DNA of 64,000 nt from Promicromonospora panici (lineage in GTDB: Bacteria; Actinomycetota; Actinomycetes; Actinomycetales; Cellulomonadaceae): positions 1 to 64,000 of the forward strand of contig NZ_UWYY01000006.1 in the NCBI RefSeq assembly GCF_900608595.1. Reading direction: 5' to 3'. A model generated the notes under the pieces. The model did not search any database, was not told the origin of the DNA, and saw nothing but the letters and a program-made list of their open reading frames with translations. This document shows, piece after piece, positions 38,851 to 46,885 of the stretch (its first letter is position 1; each line of letters begins with the position of its first letter). Made by a program: the position numbers and the translations under genes.

Positions 38851-38990
38851 GGGTTGGCCCTTCGAGGCGGACGCAGCACGGCGTCTGCTGGGGGAAGCGA
38901 TCAGCGTGTCACTATAGGACACCGGATGAAAATTGCTGCCATCTGAGCAGGTCAGACCAGGAAATAATCCTGAGCGGCAATGGACAGCCC

Positions 38991-39024
38991 TGCGGGGAAG
39001 GGAACCGACGCTCCCTTCCCCGCA
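38991..39024 (-). terminator. Hairpin after the peptide-binding lipoprotein gene
   Basis: TGCGGGGAAGGGA (38991-39003) is perfectly complementary to 39012-39024, with an 8-nt loop. It lies 20 nt after the stop of the lipoprotein gene at 39044 and before the permease genes, so it probably reduces read-through and keeps the binding protein in excess. Confidence 0.8.
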
Positions 39025-39043
39025 GTCCTGCGTCAGGCTCGCG

Positions 39044-40861
39044 TCAGTTGGCGGCGCGTGCCCACTGCTCGGCGTTCCACAGCACGCCGGTCTGGGCGGC
39101 CGAGTTGTGCACGTTCTCCAGGCTCGCGCTGCTGGCGATCACACCAGGGTGCGCGAACAGCGGGATGCCGTAGAGCGTGTCCCAGAGCTGCTTCTCGATG
39201 ATCGGCAGCTGCTGGGCGTGCACCTCTTCGTCGACGGACGAGGAGAGCGTCTTCCACGCCTCGTCGACGACCTCGTCGGAGTACCCACCGTAGTTCTGCG
39301 TGCCGGGCGTCGAGTAGATGTTCTCGCCCGAGGCGATCTGGCCGGAGCCGGCCCAGGCGAAGAGCGCTACCTCGTAGTCACCGTTCGGCAGGGCCTTGTC
39401 GAAGAAGTCCGGTGAGGCGGAGTCGACGATGTCGAAGCCCACCTGGTCGCACGAGGACTTGATGGCCTCGACCTCTGCGGCACGACGCGGGTTCGGCGCG
39501 GCGTAGCCGATGCGGACCTTCTCGCCCTCCTCGAGGCCGGCGGCCTCGAACTTCTCCTTGGCGGCCTCGAGGTCGACCTCGTCGTACCGGCCGTCGTAGG
39601 ACTCGGACACGACGTCCTCGTAGTTCTCCTGGAACGGGAAGACCTCGCGGGCGTTCATGACGACGGCGTCCGGGGCGATCGGCTTGATCAGGTCGTCCAC
39701 GATCTTCTGGCGCGGCACGCAGAGCGCGAACGCCTCACGCGCCTCCAGGCTGTCGGCGAAGATGCCCGACTTGAAGTTGTAGTCGAGGTGCTCCCAGGTC
39801 AGGTTCTGGTTGGTGTCCACGTTCACGGCGTCACCGAGCTGCTCGAGCTGCGTCGTCGTGTCCACGGTCGGGCCGCTCGGCTGGATGACGTCGAGGTCGC
39901 CGTTGGCCAGGGCCTGGATCTGGGCGTCCGCACCGATGAAGCGGAACGTGAGCTCCTTCGTGGCGGCCGGCGTACCCCAGTACTCGGAGTTCGCCTCGAG
40001 AGTGATGTAGTCCCCGCTCTTCCAGCCGTCGGCCTTGAAGTCGTACGGGCCGGTGACGGGAGCGACCGCCGGGTCCGGGATCTGGCCCGGCTGCGTCAGC
40101 CAGCCCTCGTTCCAGAACTTGGCGGCCTTCTTCAGGACCGGCAGGTCGAGCTCCTGGATCGCGGTGACGAGCTCCTCGGTGGAGACGCCCGCCTGCTCAG
40201 CGACGACGTGCGCCGGGAGCGGCGGGTACGCGTGGATCTTCCAGTCGGCGTACACCTCCTCGTAGTCGTACGTGAAGGTCTTGGCGTCCGGGGAGTCCGC
40301 CTGCGGACCCTCGGGCACGTAGTCACCCAGCGACAGGCCGTCGATGTGGTTGAAGAGGGGCTTCTCGGTCCCGTCCTCCGTCACCTTGCCGTCCGTGGTG
40401 ACCGCCCGGGCCGCCCAGTCGAGCGCGTAGTCCGCGTAGGTGACCGGCGTGCCGTCGGACCAGGTTGCCTCGTCGTTGAGGGTGTACTGGACCTGCAGCG
40501 GGTCCTCGGAGACGGCCTCGTAGGTGCCGTAGTTCTCGTCGGCGCAGATCGTGCCGTCAGTGCCGAAGTACCAGAAGTTGCCGAACAGCTGGTCCACGAC
40601 CGCGCTGTTGTAGACGGAGTAGGCCTCGGGGGTCAGCCCGTTGTAGCTGAGGAACTCGTCCTCGATCGACATCTTGATCTCGCCGTCGGCGGTCTCGATG
40701 TCACCGAGATCGGCCTTGCACGGACCGGCGGTCGAAGCCGCGGTCGCGGTGGACTCCTCAGCTGGCGGGTCGTCATTGCCTGCCGGGCTGGTGCACGCCG
40801 AGAACAGCAGCGCGCCAGCGGCGGCCCCTGCGACGGCGGCGCTCAGTCGCCTGATCTTCAA
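39044..40861 (-). CDS. Peptide ABC transporter substrate-binding lipoprotein (SBP_bac_5)
   Basis: A 605-residue family 5 extracellular solute-binding protein. The signal peptide (KIRRLSAAVAGAAAGALLFSAC) ends in the lipobox FSAC. Typical family features follow: LNDEATWSDGTPVTYADYAL, FALCVPRQKIVDDLIKPI and NYGGYSDEVVDEAWKTLSS. It captures peptides or similar solutes for the DppBC-(DF) transporter. ATG 40861 is preceded by AGGAGG. A 239-nt upstream region contains the TCGTTACCGA motif shared with the nucleoside importer and must hold the operon promoter. Confidence 0.94.
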   Translation of the reverse strand: MKIRRLSAAVAGAAAGALLFSACTSPAGNDDPPAEESTATAASTAGPCKADLGDIETADGEIKMSIEDEFLSYNGLTPEAYSVYNSAVVDQLFGNFWYFGTDGTICADENYGTYEAVSEDPLQVQYTLNDEATWSDGTPVTYADYALDWAARAVTTDGKVTEDGTEKPLFNHIDGLSLGDYVPEGPQADSPDAKTFTYDYEEVYADWKIHAYPPLPAHVVAEQAGVSTEELVTAIQELDLPVLKKAAKFWNEGWLTQPGQIPDPAVAPVTGPYDFKADGWKSGDYITLEANSEYWGTPAATKELTFRFIGADAQIQALANGDLDVIQPSGPTVDTTTQLEQLGDAVNVDTNQNLTWEHLDYNFKSGIFADSLEAREAFALCVPRQKIVDDLIKPIAPDAVVMNAREVFPFQENYEDVVSESYDGRYDEVDLEAAKEKFEAAGLEEGEKVRIGYAAPNPRRAAEVEAIKSSCDQVGFDIVDSASPDFFDKALPNGDYEVALFAWAGSGQIASGENIYSTPGTQNYGGYSDEVVDEAWKTLSSSVDEEVHAQQLPIIEKQLWDTLYGIPLFAHPGVIASSASLENVHNSAAQTGVLWNAEQWARAAN

Positions 40862-41100
40862 TGTTCCTCCTCAAGGGGATGCCGGCGTCGGACTACCTGC
40901 CGTGCGCCGCAGCGCGCGCCGGGGTGAGACGTCCGTCACCGTCATGGTTTCCGCTCACGCTACTCACGCGATGGGAGGGTTTGCCCGACTTGGCGTGGGG
41001 CGAATCTGATCGTTACCGACCTGATATCGGTCCGTAGCGGCTTACCTGAGACCCGAAACAGGGCGGTAACACCCCGGGTGCCTGCGCACGTCCAGACGTG

Positions 41101-41550
41101 TCACACCCAGCCGTGCGAGCGCGCCACCGCGACGAAGGCGCCGCGCGTGGCGAGCACCTGCTCGGCGGTGAGCGTGGGCACGCCGGCCAGGAGCACCTCG
41201 GTGACCTCGACGGCGAGCTCGCGCTCGGAGGGCGCGTCGCCGTCGGGCCGCGTGGCGGCGTCGGGCAGCGGCGGGAGGAAAGCGGGAGCCGGTGTGGCGA
41301 CCCCGCCCGAGCCAGTGCTCGCCCCCACCATCGCCGGAACCGGTGCCGGCGCGACCAGGGTGACCGTCGAGGCCTTCAGGCCTCGGTCCCCGTCCTCCAC
41401 CTTGAAGTCCACGACCGCGCCCACCGCGAGGTGGCGCTTGTCGAACTCGAGGTCGTTGACGTGGATGAACACGTCGTCGCCACCCGTGTCGGGCGCAACG
41501 AACCCGTAGCCGCGAACCTCATCGAATCTGATGACCTTGCCTTGAACCAC
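41101..41550 (-). CDS. Cold-shock-domain protein with C-terminal extension
   Basis: A protein of about 149 residues. The first 68 are a cold-shock domain (QGKVIRFDEVRGYGFVAPDT containing RNP1 GYGFV; RNP2 as DDVFIHVNDL), which binds single-stranded RNA or DNA. The remainder is a Pro/Ala-rich linker and a C-terminal segment RELAVEVTEVLLAGVPTLTA that looks helical and is absent from classical 67-residue CspA proteins. GTG 41550 is chosen because the domain begins there; the frame is open further upstream. It lies next to the peptide transporter but in its own transcription unit. Confidence 0.85.
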   Translation of the reverse strand: MVQGKVIRFDEVRGYGFVAPDTGGDDVFIHVNDLEFDKRHLAVGAVVDFKVEDGDRGLKASTVTLVAPAPVPAMVGASTGSGGVATPAPAFLPPLPDAATRPDGDAPSERELAVEVTEVLLAGVPTLTAEQVLATRGAFVAVARSHGWV

Positions 41551-41728
41551 GACACACACTCCGCCTCGTAAGAATCCCTGCGCCACAGAGTTTAGGACGC
41601 TTGTCCAACTCTGCCCTGTGAAACGCGCGTAAACCAGGCCTGGTTCCCTCACGGACGGCCACCACTTATCATGTATATCGTTTTGTGCCGTGCACCGGCA
41701 CCGCAAACGATGCCGAGGAGATCGCCCG

Positions 41729-42331
41729 CTGAGCACCGAAGTCTGGTACGTGAGCTACGGGTCCAACATGGCCCGCGAGCGTCTGACCTGCTACTTGGCA
41801 GGCGGGCGCCCGCCTGGCGCGCGGCGGCACTACGCGGGCGCGCGGGACAGCTCCCCGCCCCGCGAGGACCGGGCGGTCCACCTGCCCGGACGTATCTGGT
41901 TCTCGGGCGAGTCGTCCGTGTGGAGCGGCGGTACGGCGTTCTACGACCACGACGCCGTCGGCCCGACGCCGGCGCGGGCGTACCGCATCACCGCGGGCCA
42001 GCTCGTCGACGTCGCCGCGCAGGAGATGCACCGCACCCCCGCGCACGACGACCCGCTGGAGGCGGTGCTCCTCGAGGGTCTCCACGGGCGGCATGCGGCA
42101 GGGCCGGGCCGGTACGAGACGCTGGTCGCCGTCGGACGCCTGGACGGCCTGCCGATGTTCACCTTCACGGCGCCGCACGGGCACACGGACGTGCCCCACG
42201 CGCCGCCGTCCGCCGCCTACGCGGCGATGATCGGGGCGGGCCTGCGCGAGGCGCACGGCTGGTCCGACGCCGAGGTCGCGACCTACCTCTCGAGAGTCGC
42301 CCCTCGCGACGGCGCCGCCCGGCGGCGTTAG
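41729..42331 (+). CDS. Gamma-glutamylcyclotransferase-like fold protein
   Basis: About 200 residues with the GGCT-type start TEVWYVSYGSNMARERLTCYL; the YGSN motif binds the gamma-glutamyl moiety in that superfamily. A catalytic-type Glu may be in DPLEAVLLEGLHG but the position is not certain. The start codon is unclear: the first in-frame GTG (41690) has no ribosome-binding site, while GAGGAG lies 8 nt before an in-frame CTG at 41729, just before conserved sequence. I report the CTG start. It precedes a GNAT gene by 9 nt on the same strand. Substrate unknown. Confidence 0.7.
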   Translation: MSTEVWYVSYGSNMARERLTCYLAGGRPPGARRHYAGARDSSPPREDRAVHLPGRIWFSGESSVWSGGTAFYDHDAVGPTPARAYRITAGQLVDVAAQEMHRTPAHDDPLEAVLLEGLHGRHAAGPGRYETLVAVGRLDGLPMFTFTAPHGHTDVPHAPPSAAYAAMIGAGLREAHGWSDAEVATYLSRVAPRDGAARRR

Positions 42332-42340
42332 CGTTCCTGC

Positions 42341-42895
42341 ATGACGATCCGCGCGCTGGAGACCTCCGAGGTGCTACGGCGCGCGGACGAGATCGCGCGG
42401 ATCTTCCAGCGCGCCTTCGGCTACTCGGACGAGCGCCGCGACCACTTCCGGGACACGCGGCTCGCCTACCTCCCGCTGTACGACGGCGCGCTGACGCTCG
42501 GCGCGTTCGACGGCGAGGCGCTCGTCGGATTCGTGTACGGGTTCGACTACCAGCCCGAGCACTGGTGGCCGCAGCAGGTCGGGCCTGCGCTCGCGCGAGC
42601 GGGCCTCGACGCCTGGACCCAGGACGCGTTCGAGCTCAACGAGCTGGAGATCCTGCCGGAGCACCAGGGCCGGGGCCTGGGCACCGCCCTGATGACCGAG
42701 CTGCTCCGCCGGACCCCGCACCGGCACGTCCTGCTGTCCACCACCGCCGACCCCGCCGACCGCGCCAAGGTGCTCTACCGCCGGCTGGGGTTCGTGGACC
42801 TCGTGCCGGGATTCCGGTACGCCGGTGTGTCGGAGCCGGCGAACATCATGGGCTTCAGCGCGCCCAGACGTAGGGCGTCGTCGTGGACACCTTGA
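42341..42895 (+). CDS. GNAT-family N-acetyltransferase
   Basis: A 184-residue acetyltransferase. The acetyl-CoA-binding motif A is visible as LEILPEHQGRGLGTALMTEL (Q/RxxGxG/A), preceded by VGFVYGFDYQPEHWW and followed by VLLSTTADPADRAKVLYRRLGF, the motif B region. Substrate cannot be predicted. It probably forms a two-gene unit with the GGCT-like gene. Its last 41 nt overlap the 3' end of a convergent GNAT gene. Confidence 0.88.
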   Translation: MTIRALETSEVLRRADEIARIFQRAFGYSDERRDHFRDTRLAYLPLYDGALTLGAFDGEALVGFVYGFDYQPEHWWPQQVGPALARAGLDAWTQDAFELNELEILPEHQGRGLGTALMTELLRRTPHRHVLLSTTADPADRAKVLYRRLGFVDLVPGFRYAGVSEPANIMGFSAPRRRASSWTP

Positions 42896-43643
42896 CGAAG
42901 CCGTAGCGTTCCAGGATGGGCCGCGAGTACTCGGTCGAGTCGCTGTGGATCAGGGTCTTGCCAACCGCCAGGGCGGAGCGCGCGCGGGCCGCCGTCAGCG
43001 CCCGGTAGATGCCGCGCCCGCGCCACTCCTGCCGGGTGCAACCGCCCCAGATCCCCGCGAAGTCCGTGTCCGCCACCGGCTCCAGCCGGCCCGCGGTGAC
43101 GATCTGCCCCTCGGCCTCCGCGACCCAGAGCTCCATGCCGTCGTCGAGAGCCTGGCGACGCAGGATCGCGTTCGCCGTCCTGTCGGACGGCGGGTCGCCG
43201 AACACCTCGTCCGCCATCGCGGACATCGCACGGACGTCGGGTTCCTCCGTGATACGGCGCAGGGTGACGCCGTCGGGCAGCGGGACCTCCGCCGCGAGCG
43301 CTGCCGCCTCTCCGATCATGATCGACTCGGGCTCCTCCGGGACGAACCCGTGCTCGAGCAGAGCTTCGTGCAGGCCCGGGGCCTGGTCGTGGCCGCGGGT
43401 CTTCCACTCGACCTTGGTGATGCCGCCGTCGGCCCGGAAATGGGCGGCGGCCCCGGCGACGAGCTCGCGAACCCCTGCCTCGCCGGCCCCCTCGAGGCCG
43501 CGGTAGGTGACGAATCCGCGCCCGCCCAGGAATGTCACCACACGCAGCGGCCCGAGGCGCGCGACGGAGATGGCGCTCGGAGTCTCGGCATCGGTGCGGA
43601 GCTGCTCGTCGTAGGCCCGGAGCAGGTGGGCGGCGTCGGTCAT
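42855..43643 (-). CDS. GNAT-family N-acetyltransferase (larger form)
   Basis: A 262-residue protein with a C-terminal GNAT domain. GIWGGCTRQEWRGRGIYRAL is motif A, preceded by MELWVAEAEGQIVTAGRLEP and followed by LIHSDSTEYSRPILERYGFV. The N-terminal 120 residues may be a degenerate second GNAT-like half (LGPLRVVTFLGGRGFVTYRG). The open frame extends upstream through the family 2 palindrome, but ATG 43643 is the first sensible start. It is convergent with and overlaps the previous GNAT gene by 41 nt. Substrate unknown. Confidence 0.83.
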   Translation of the reverse strand: MTDAAHLLRAYDEQLRTDAETPSAISVARLGPLRVVTFLGGRGFVTYRGLEGAGEAGVRELVAGAAAHFRADGGITKVEWKTRGHDQAPGLHEALLEHGFVPEEPESIMIGEAAALAAEVPLPDGVTLRRITEEPDVRAMSAMADEVFGDPPSDRTANAILRRQALDDGMELWVAEAEGQIVTAGRLEPVADTDFAGIWGGCTRQEWRGRGIYRALTAARARSALAVGKTLIHSDSTEYSRPILERYGFVKVSTTTPYVWAR

Positions 43644-43691
43644 GGGCCCACGGTCCGCCGTCGGCCCGGACCGCAGCAAGCGATTAATGCC

Positions 43692-43764
43692 GGCTTGGTT
43701 GTGGGCGTGATCGTTGCGCCTATAACGGGCGTGTCGTCGCAACGATCCCGCCCACAACCAAGCC
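43692..43764. repeat. TTGGTTGTGGGCG long palindrome (family 2, copy C)
   Basis: GGCTTGGTTGTGGGCG (43692-43707) pairs with CGCCCACAACCAAGCC at 43749-43764, and ATCGTTGCG pairs with CGCAACGAT inside. The asymmetric centre (CCTATAACGGGCG) is the reverse complement of that in copies A and B, so this element is inserted in the other orientation. It begins 8 nt past the BCCT transporter stop on the minus strand. Confidence 0.9.
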
Positions 43765-43771
43765 GGGCGGG

Positions 43772-45634
43772 TCAGTCCTTCGCCAGCGTGCCGCTCTCCG
43801 CGACGACAGGCACGCCGTTCGCCGGCGTCGTCGGGGTGTCGTCGACGTCCTCCTCGGCGTCCTCCTCGGCGGCCGACGCCGACGTGGAGAGCTCGAACGG
43901 CTCGCCGTCGTGCTTCTCGACGCCGGTGTCCACGGTCTCGCGGAGCACGTGTGCGGCCAGCTCACCCTTGAGGACGAGCGGGTCGCGCGACAGGTCCTTC
44001 CACAGCGCGACGCAGAGCACGAGCATCACGACGACGAACGGCAGCGCCGAGACGATGGTGATGTTCTTCAGGCCGGTCAGGGCGGCGGTAGGGTCGTTGC
44101 CGCCTGCGAGCAGCATCGCGGCCGCGACGGCGCCGGTGCTCACGCCCCAGAACACGACGGACTTCCTCGTGGGGTGCTCGGCGCCGTTCTCGGCCAGCCC
44201 GCCCATGATGATGGAGGCGGAGTCCGCGCCGGTGACGAAGAAGATCGCCACGAGCACGACCGCCAGGCCCATCAGGACGAGCCCGACCCAGCCGGGTACC
44301 GACAAAGCGCCGAGCGTCTGGAAGAGGATGAGGTCGAAGTTGATGTCGGCCCCTGCCTCACCGATGGCCGCTAGCGCGCCGCCGGCGTCCCGCGCCTGCT
44401 CGGCCCGCTCCTGCAGGCCGATCGCCCCGCCGCCGAAGATAGCGAACCACAGCGTGGAGACGATGGACGGCACCAGCAGCACGCCGACGACGAACTGGCG
44501 CACGGTGCGGCCGCGCGAGATGCGCGCGATGAACGGGCCGACGAACGGCGTCCAGGAGACCCACCAGGCCCAGTAGAAGATCGTCCAGGTGCCCATCCAG
44601 TCGGACAGGGACTGGTCGCCGGAGGCCGCGGTCCGCGACGCCATCTCGGGCAGGTCGCCCACGAAGGCGCCCAGCGATGCGGGCAGCACGTTCAGGATGA
44701 ACAGGGTCGGCCCGCCGATGAAGACGATGATCGCGAGCACCAGGGCGAGCCACATGTTGGCGTTGGACAGCCACTGGATGCCTCGCTCGATGCCGGAGAC
44801 CGCCGAGATGACGAACAGGGCGGTCAGGATCGCGATGATGACGACGAGCCCGGCGGTGCCGACGGTGCCCAGGAAGCCGGAGTGCTGCAGCCCGCCGCCG
44901 ATCTGCAGGGCGCCGAGGCCCAGCGAGCAGGCGGAGCCGAACAGCGTCGCGAGGATCGCCAGGATGTTGATGACCCGCCCGCCGACGCCGTTGACGGCCT
45001 TGCGCCCGAACAGCGACGTGAACATCGAGCTGAACAGCTGCGCGCGGCCTAGCCGGTAGGTGCCGTAGGCCATGCCGAGGCCGACGATCGCGTACATGGC
45101 CCACGGGTAGAGCGTCCAGTGGAACAGCGTGGTGCCCATGGCGGTGGCCGCGGCCTCGGGGGTGGACCCCTCGACCGTCCCGGGCGGCGGCGACATGTAG
45201 AAGTACAGGGGCTCACCCACGCCGTAGAACATGAGGCCGATGCCCATCCCGGTCGCGAACATCATCGCGATCCAGGAGGAGGTCTTGTACTGCGGCTTCT
45301 CGCCGTCCTGGCCGAGGGTGATCCTGCCGAACCGGCCCATCGCGACGACGAGCACGAACACGGTGAACACCGTGGCGGCGATCACGAACAGCCAGCCGAA
45401 GTTCTGGAGCACGCCGGCCAGGGCCGAGTCGGCCACCGTGCCGAGGGAGGTGGGGCTCGCGAAGCCCCAGACGATGAACGCGACGGCGATCAGGCCGGCG
45501 ACGCCGAACACGATCTTGTCGACACCGACGCGCTGCTCGGACTCGGAGCGACCCAGCGCCGCCCGCTCGACACGACGCGCGGCGCGTTGGACCTGGCCAA
45601 GTAAGGACTTTGTGGATTCTGAAGTACTCATCAC
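43772..45634 (-). CDS. BCCT-family transporter (betaine/choline/carnitine type)
   Basis: A 620-residue transporter with about twelve membrane helices. Signature stretches are GMGIGLMFYGVGEPLYFYMS (glycine-rich unwound helix) and FYWAWWVSWTPFVGPFIARI, containing the Trp cluster that binds the trimethylammonium group. Hydrophilic acidic tails at both ends suggest osmotic or regulatory sensing, as in BetP. It imports compatible solutes, probably glycine betaine, driven by Na+ or H+. ATG 45634 is preceded by AAGGGG. Its 298-nt upstream region is shared with the divergent RNase gene. The family 2 palindrome ends the gene. Confidence 0.95.
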   Translation of the reverse strand: MMSTSESTKSLLGQVQRAARRVERAALGRSESEQRVGVDKIVFGVAGLIAVAFIVWGFASPTSLGTVADSALAGVLQNFGWLFVIAATVFTVFVLVVAMGRFGRITLGQDGEKPQYKTSSWIAMMFATGMGIGLMFYGVGEPLYFYMSPPPGTVEGSTPEAAATAMGTTLFHWTLYPWAMYAIVGLGMAYGTYRLGRAQLFSSMFTSLFGRKAVNGVGGRVINILAILATLFGSACSLGLGALQIGGGLQHSGFLGTVGTAGLVVIIAILTALFVISAVSGIERGIQWLSNANMWLALVLAIIVFIGGPTLFILNVLPASLGAFVGDLPEMASRTAASGDQSLSDWMGTWTIFYWAWWVSWTPFVGPFIARISRGRTVRQFVVGVLLVPSIVSTLWFAIFGGGAIGLQERAEQARDAGGALAAIGEAGADINFDLILFQTLGALSVPGWVGLVLMGLAVVLVAIFFVTGADSASIIMGGLAENGAEHPTRKSVVFWGVSTGAVAAAMLLAGGNDPTAALTGLKNITIVSALPFVVVMLVLCVALWKDLSRDPLVLKGELAAHVLRETVDTGVEKHDGEPFELSTSASAAEEDAEEDVDDTPTTPANGVPVVAESGTLAKD

Positions 45635-45932
45635 AAGGGCACCCCTTCCGCCCTCTGACTACGAGCGGTCACACCGGGGTGCCATGACTCCTTTACGTAT
45701 GACGCGGCGAACACAGAGCGCTTCACGCTAACACCACATCGATTTTCACCCCTCACCGGCCGGAGGGTCCCTTGCAGGAGGGCTCTGTCAAGGACTCGCG
45801 GCTGAGATCCAAGCACCAGAACCGGACGTAACGGACAGGTAAAATTCACCCGCAGGTGGGTGCGTCGTCGGGTCCGCGTCGACTGGGCGGGTGAAGATTT
45901 CCCCGGTATTCCCAACCGAGAGGGAGATCAGC

Positions 45933-46370
45933 GTGTCCGAGAAGAACAGCGGCCTGTCCGAGAAGAACAGCATCGTGTCCAGCCTGGTCAGGATGATCGT
46001 CGTCCTGACCACCATGGTCGGCTTCGTCGCCGGCGGCGTCTCCGCCGCTCCCGCGGCCGAGGCGGACGTCTTCGACTCCTGCACGCACAGCGGCTGTGCG
46101 GAGGCGTACTCGTCGAACTCGATCTGGAGCTCCAAGGGCTACCCGAGCACGCGCGGCTGGGTCAGCTGGCCCGACGGCCAGTGCAACTTCGCGGGCGGCG
46201 TGCACCGCAACGCCGAGGGCCAGCTGCCCGCCGGCCACTCCTACCTCGAGTTCGACGTCACGCCGCGTGCCTGCGGCGCCGCGCGGCAGTCCTACCGGCT
46301 CGTCCTGGACCGCACCACGGGCGTCGTCTACTTCTCGCCCAACCACTACGGCGACTTCTACCGGATGTGA
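45933..46370 (+). CDS. Secreted guanyl-type ribonuclease (barnase/RNase Sa-like)
   Basis: A 145-residue protein with a signal peptide (IVSSLVRMIVVLTTMVGFVA, cleavage probably after SAAPAAEA). The mature part ends with the microbial N1/T1 ribonuclease pattern: HRNAEGQLPAGHSYLEFDV holds the candidate catalytic Glu, AARQSYRLVLD an Arg and VYFSPNHYGDF the catalytic His in NHY, matching the DHYxTF ending of barnase. Four cysteines are in the mature protein. Such enzymes cut RNA after guanine. GTG 45933 follows GAGGGAG; an upstream in-frame GTG at 45891 is possible. A barstar-like gene follows 85 nt later on the same strand, which supports the assignment. Confidence 0.82.
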   Translation: MSEKNSGLSEKNSIVSSLVRMIVVLTTMVGFVAGGVSAAPAAEADVFDSCTHSGCAEAYSSNSIWSSKGYPSTRGWVSWPDGQCNFAGGVHRNAEGQLPAGHSYLEFDVTPRACGAARQSYRLVLDRTTGVVYFSPNHYGDFYRM

Positions 46371-46376
46371 CCCGGC

Positions 46377-46421
46377 CCGTGTGCTGCGTCCGGCCCGACA
46401 AAGGCCGGACGCAGCACACGG
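46377..46421 (+). terminator. Perfect 19-bp stem terminator between RNase and barstar-like genes
   Basis: CCGTGTGCTGCGTCCGGCC (46377-46395) is exactly complementary to 46403-46421, with a CGACAAA loop, then GTTTC. It starts 6 nt after the RNase stop. It should stop transcription from the RNase gene and leave the inhibitor gene to its own promoter, which must lie between it and 46456. Confidence 0.9.
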
Positions 46422-46455
46422 TTTCGGCCCTGAGCAGGACGGATAGCCTCGGACC

Positions 46456-46866
46456 ATGACTCGTGACCTCCCCGTGCTCGTCATCGACGGAGCGCGGTTC
46501 AGCGACCTCGACGGCTTCGCCCGCGAGTTCTCCCAGCTGCTGAGCGGGTACACCTGGCGAGGAAACCTCGATGCCCTCAACGACGTGCTCCGCGGGGGTT
46601 ACGGGACCCCCGCGGACGGCTGGGTACTGAGGTGGGTCAACGCGGACACGTCCCGGGCGGCACTCGGTCACGCAGAAACGGCCCGGCGGCTAGAGCGGCT
46701 CCTGCCCTCCGTCGACCCCTCGAACCGCGCGGCCTTCGAGGCGCGGCTCGATGATGCACGCCGCGGCGAGGGCCCGACATTGTTCGACGAGATCGTCGCC
46801 ATCATCCGCGAGCACGGACCGGGTGGCCGGGAGTCGGAGGACGGGATCCGGCTCCAGCTGAGCTGA
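46456..46866 (+). CDS. Barstar-family ribonuclease inhibitor-like protein
   Basis: A 136-residue cytoplasmic protein with the barstar plan: first strand LPVLVIDGARF, helix FAREFSQLLS, then the diagnostic TWRGNLDALNDVLRGGYG and a strand with GWVLRWVNAD. The C-terminal part TLFDEIVAIIREHG and GIRLQLS is the last helix and strand. Barstar blocks the active site of barnase-type RNases and protects the producer. ATG 46456 is used. It follows the secreted RNase gene, separated by a strong terminator, and is convergent with the GH127 gene. Pairing with the RNase is inferred from position and family. Confidence 0.87.
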   Translation: MTRDLPVLVIDGARFSDLDGFAREFSQLLSGYTWRGNLDALNDVLRGGYGTPADGWVLRWVNADTSRAALGHAETARRLERLLPSVDPSNRAAFEARLDDARRGEGPTLFDEIVAIIREHGPGGRESEDGIRLQLS

Positions 46867-46885
46867 GGGTCCGTCCGGATCTGCG

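Noticed and set aside
40985..41060. GlnR-type site (GTTAC-n6-GTTTC) upstream of the peptide-binding lipoprotein gene
   Set aside because: The second half-site should read GAAAC; the match is too weak to support a GlnR box.
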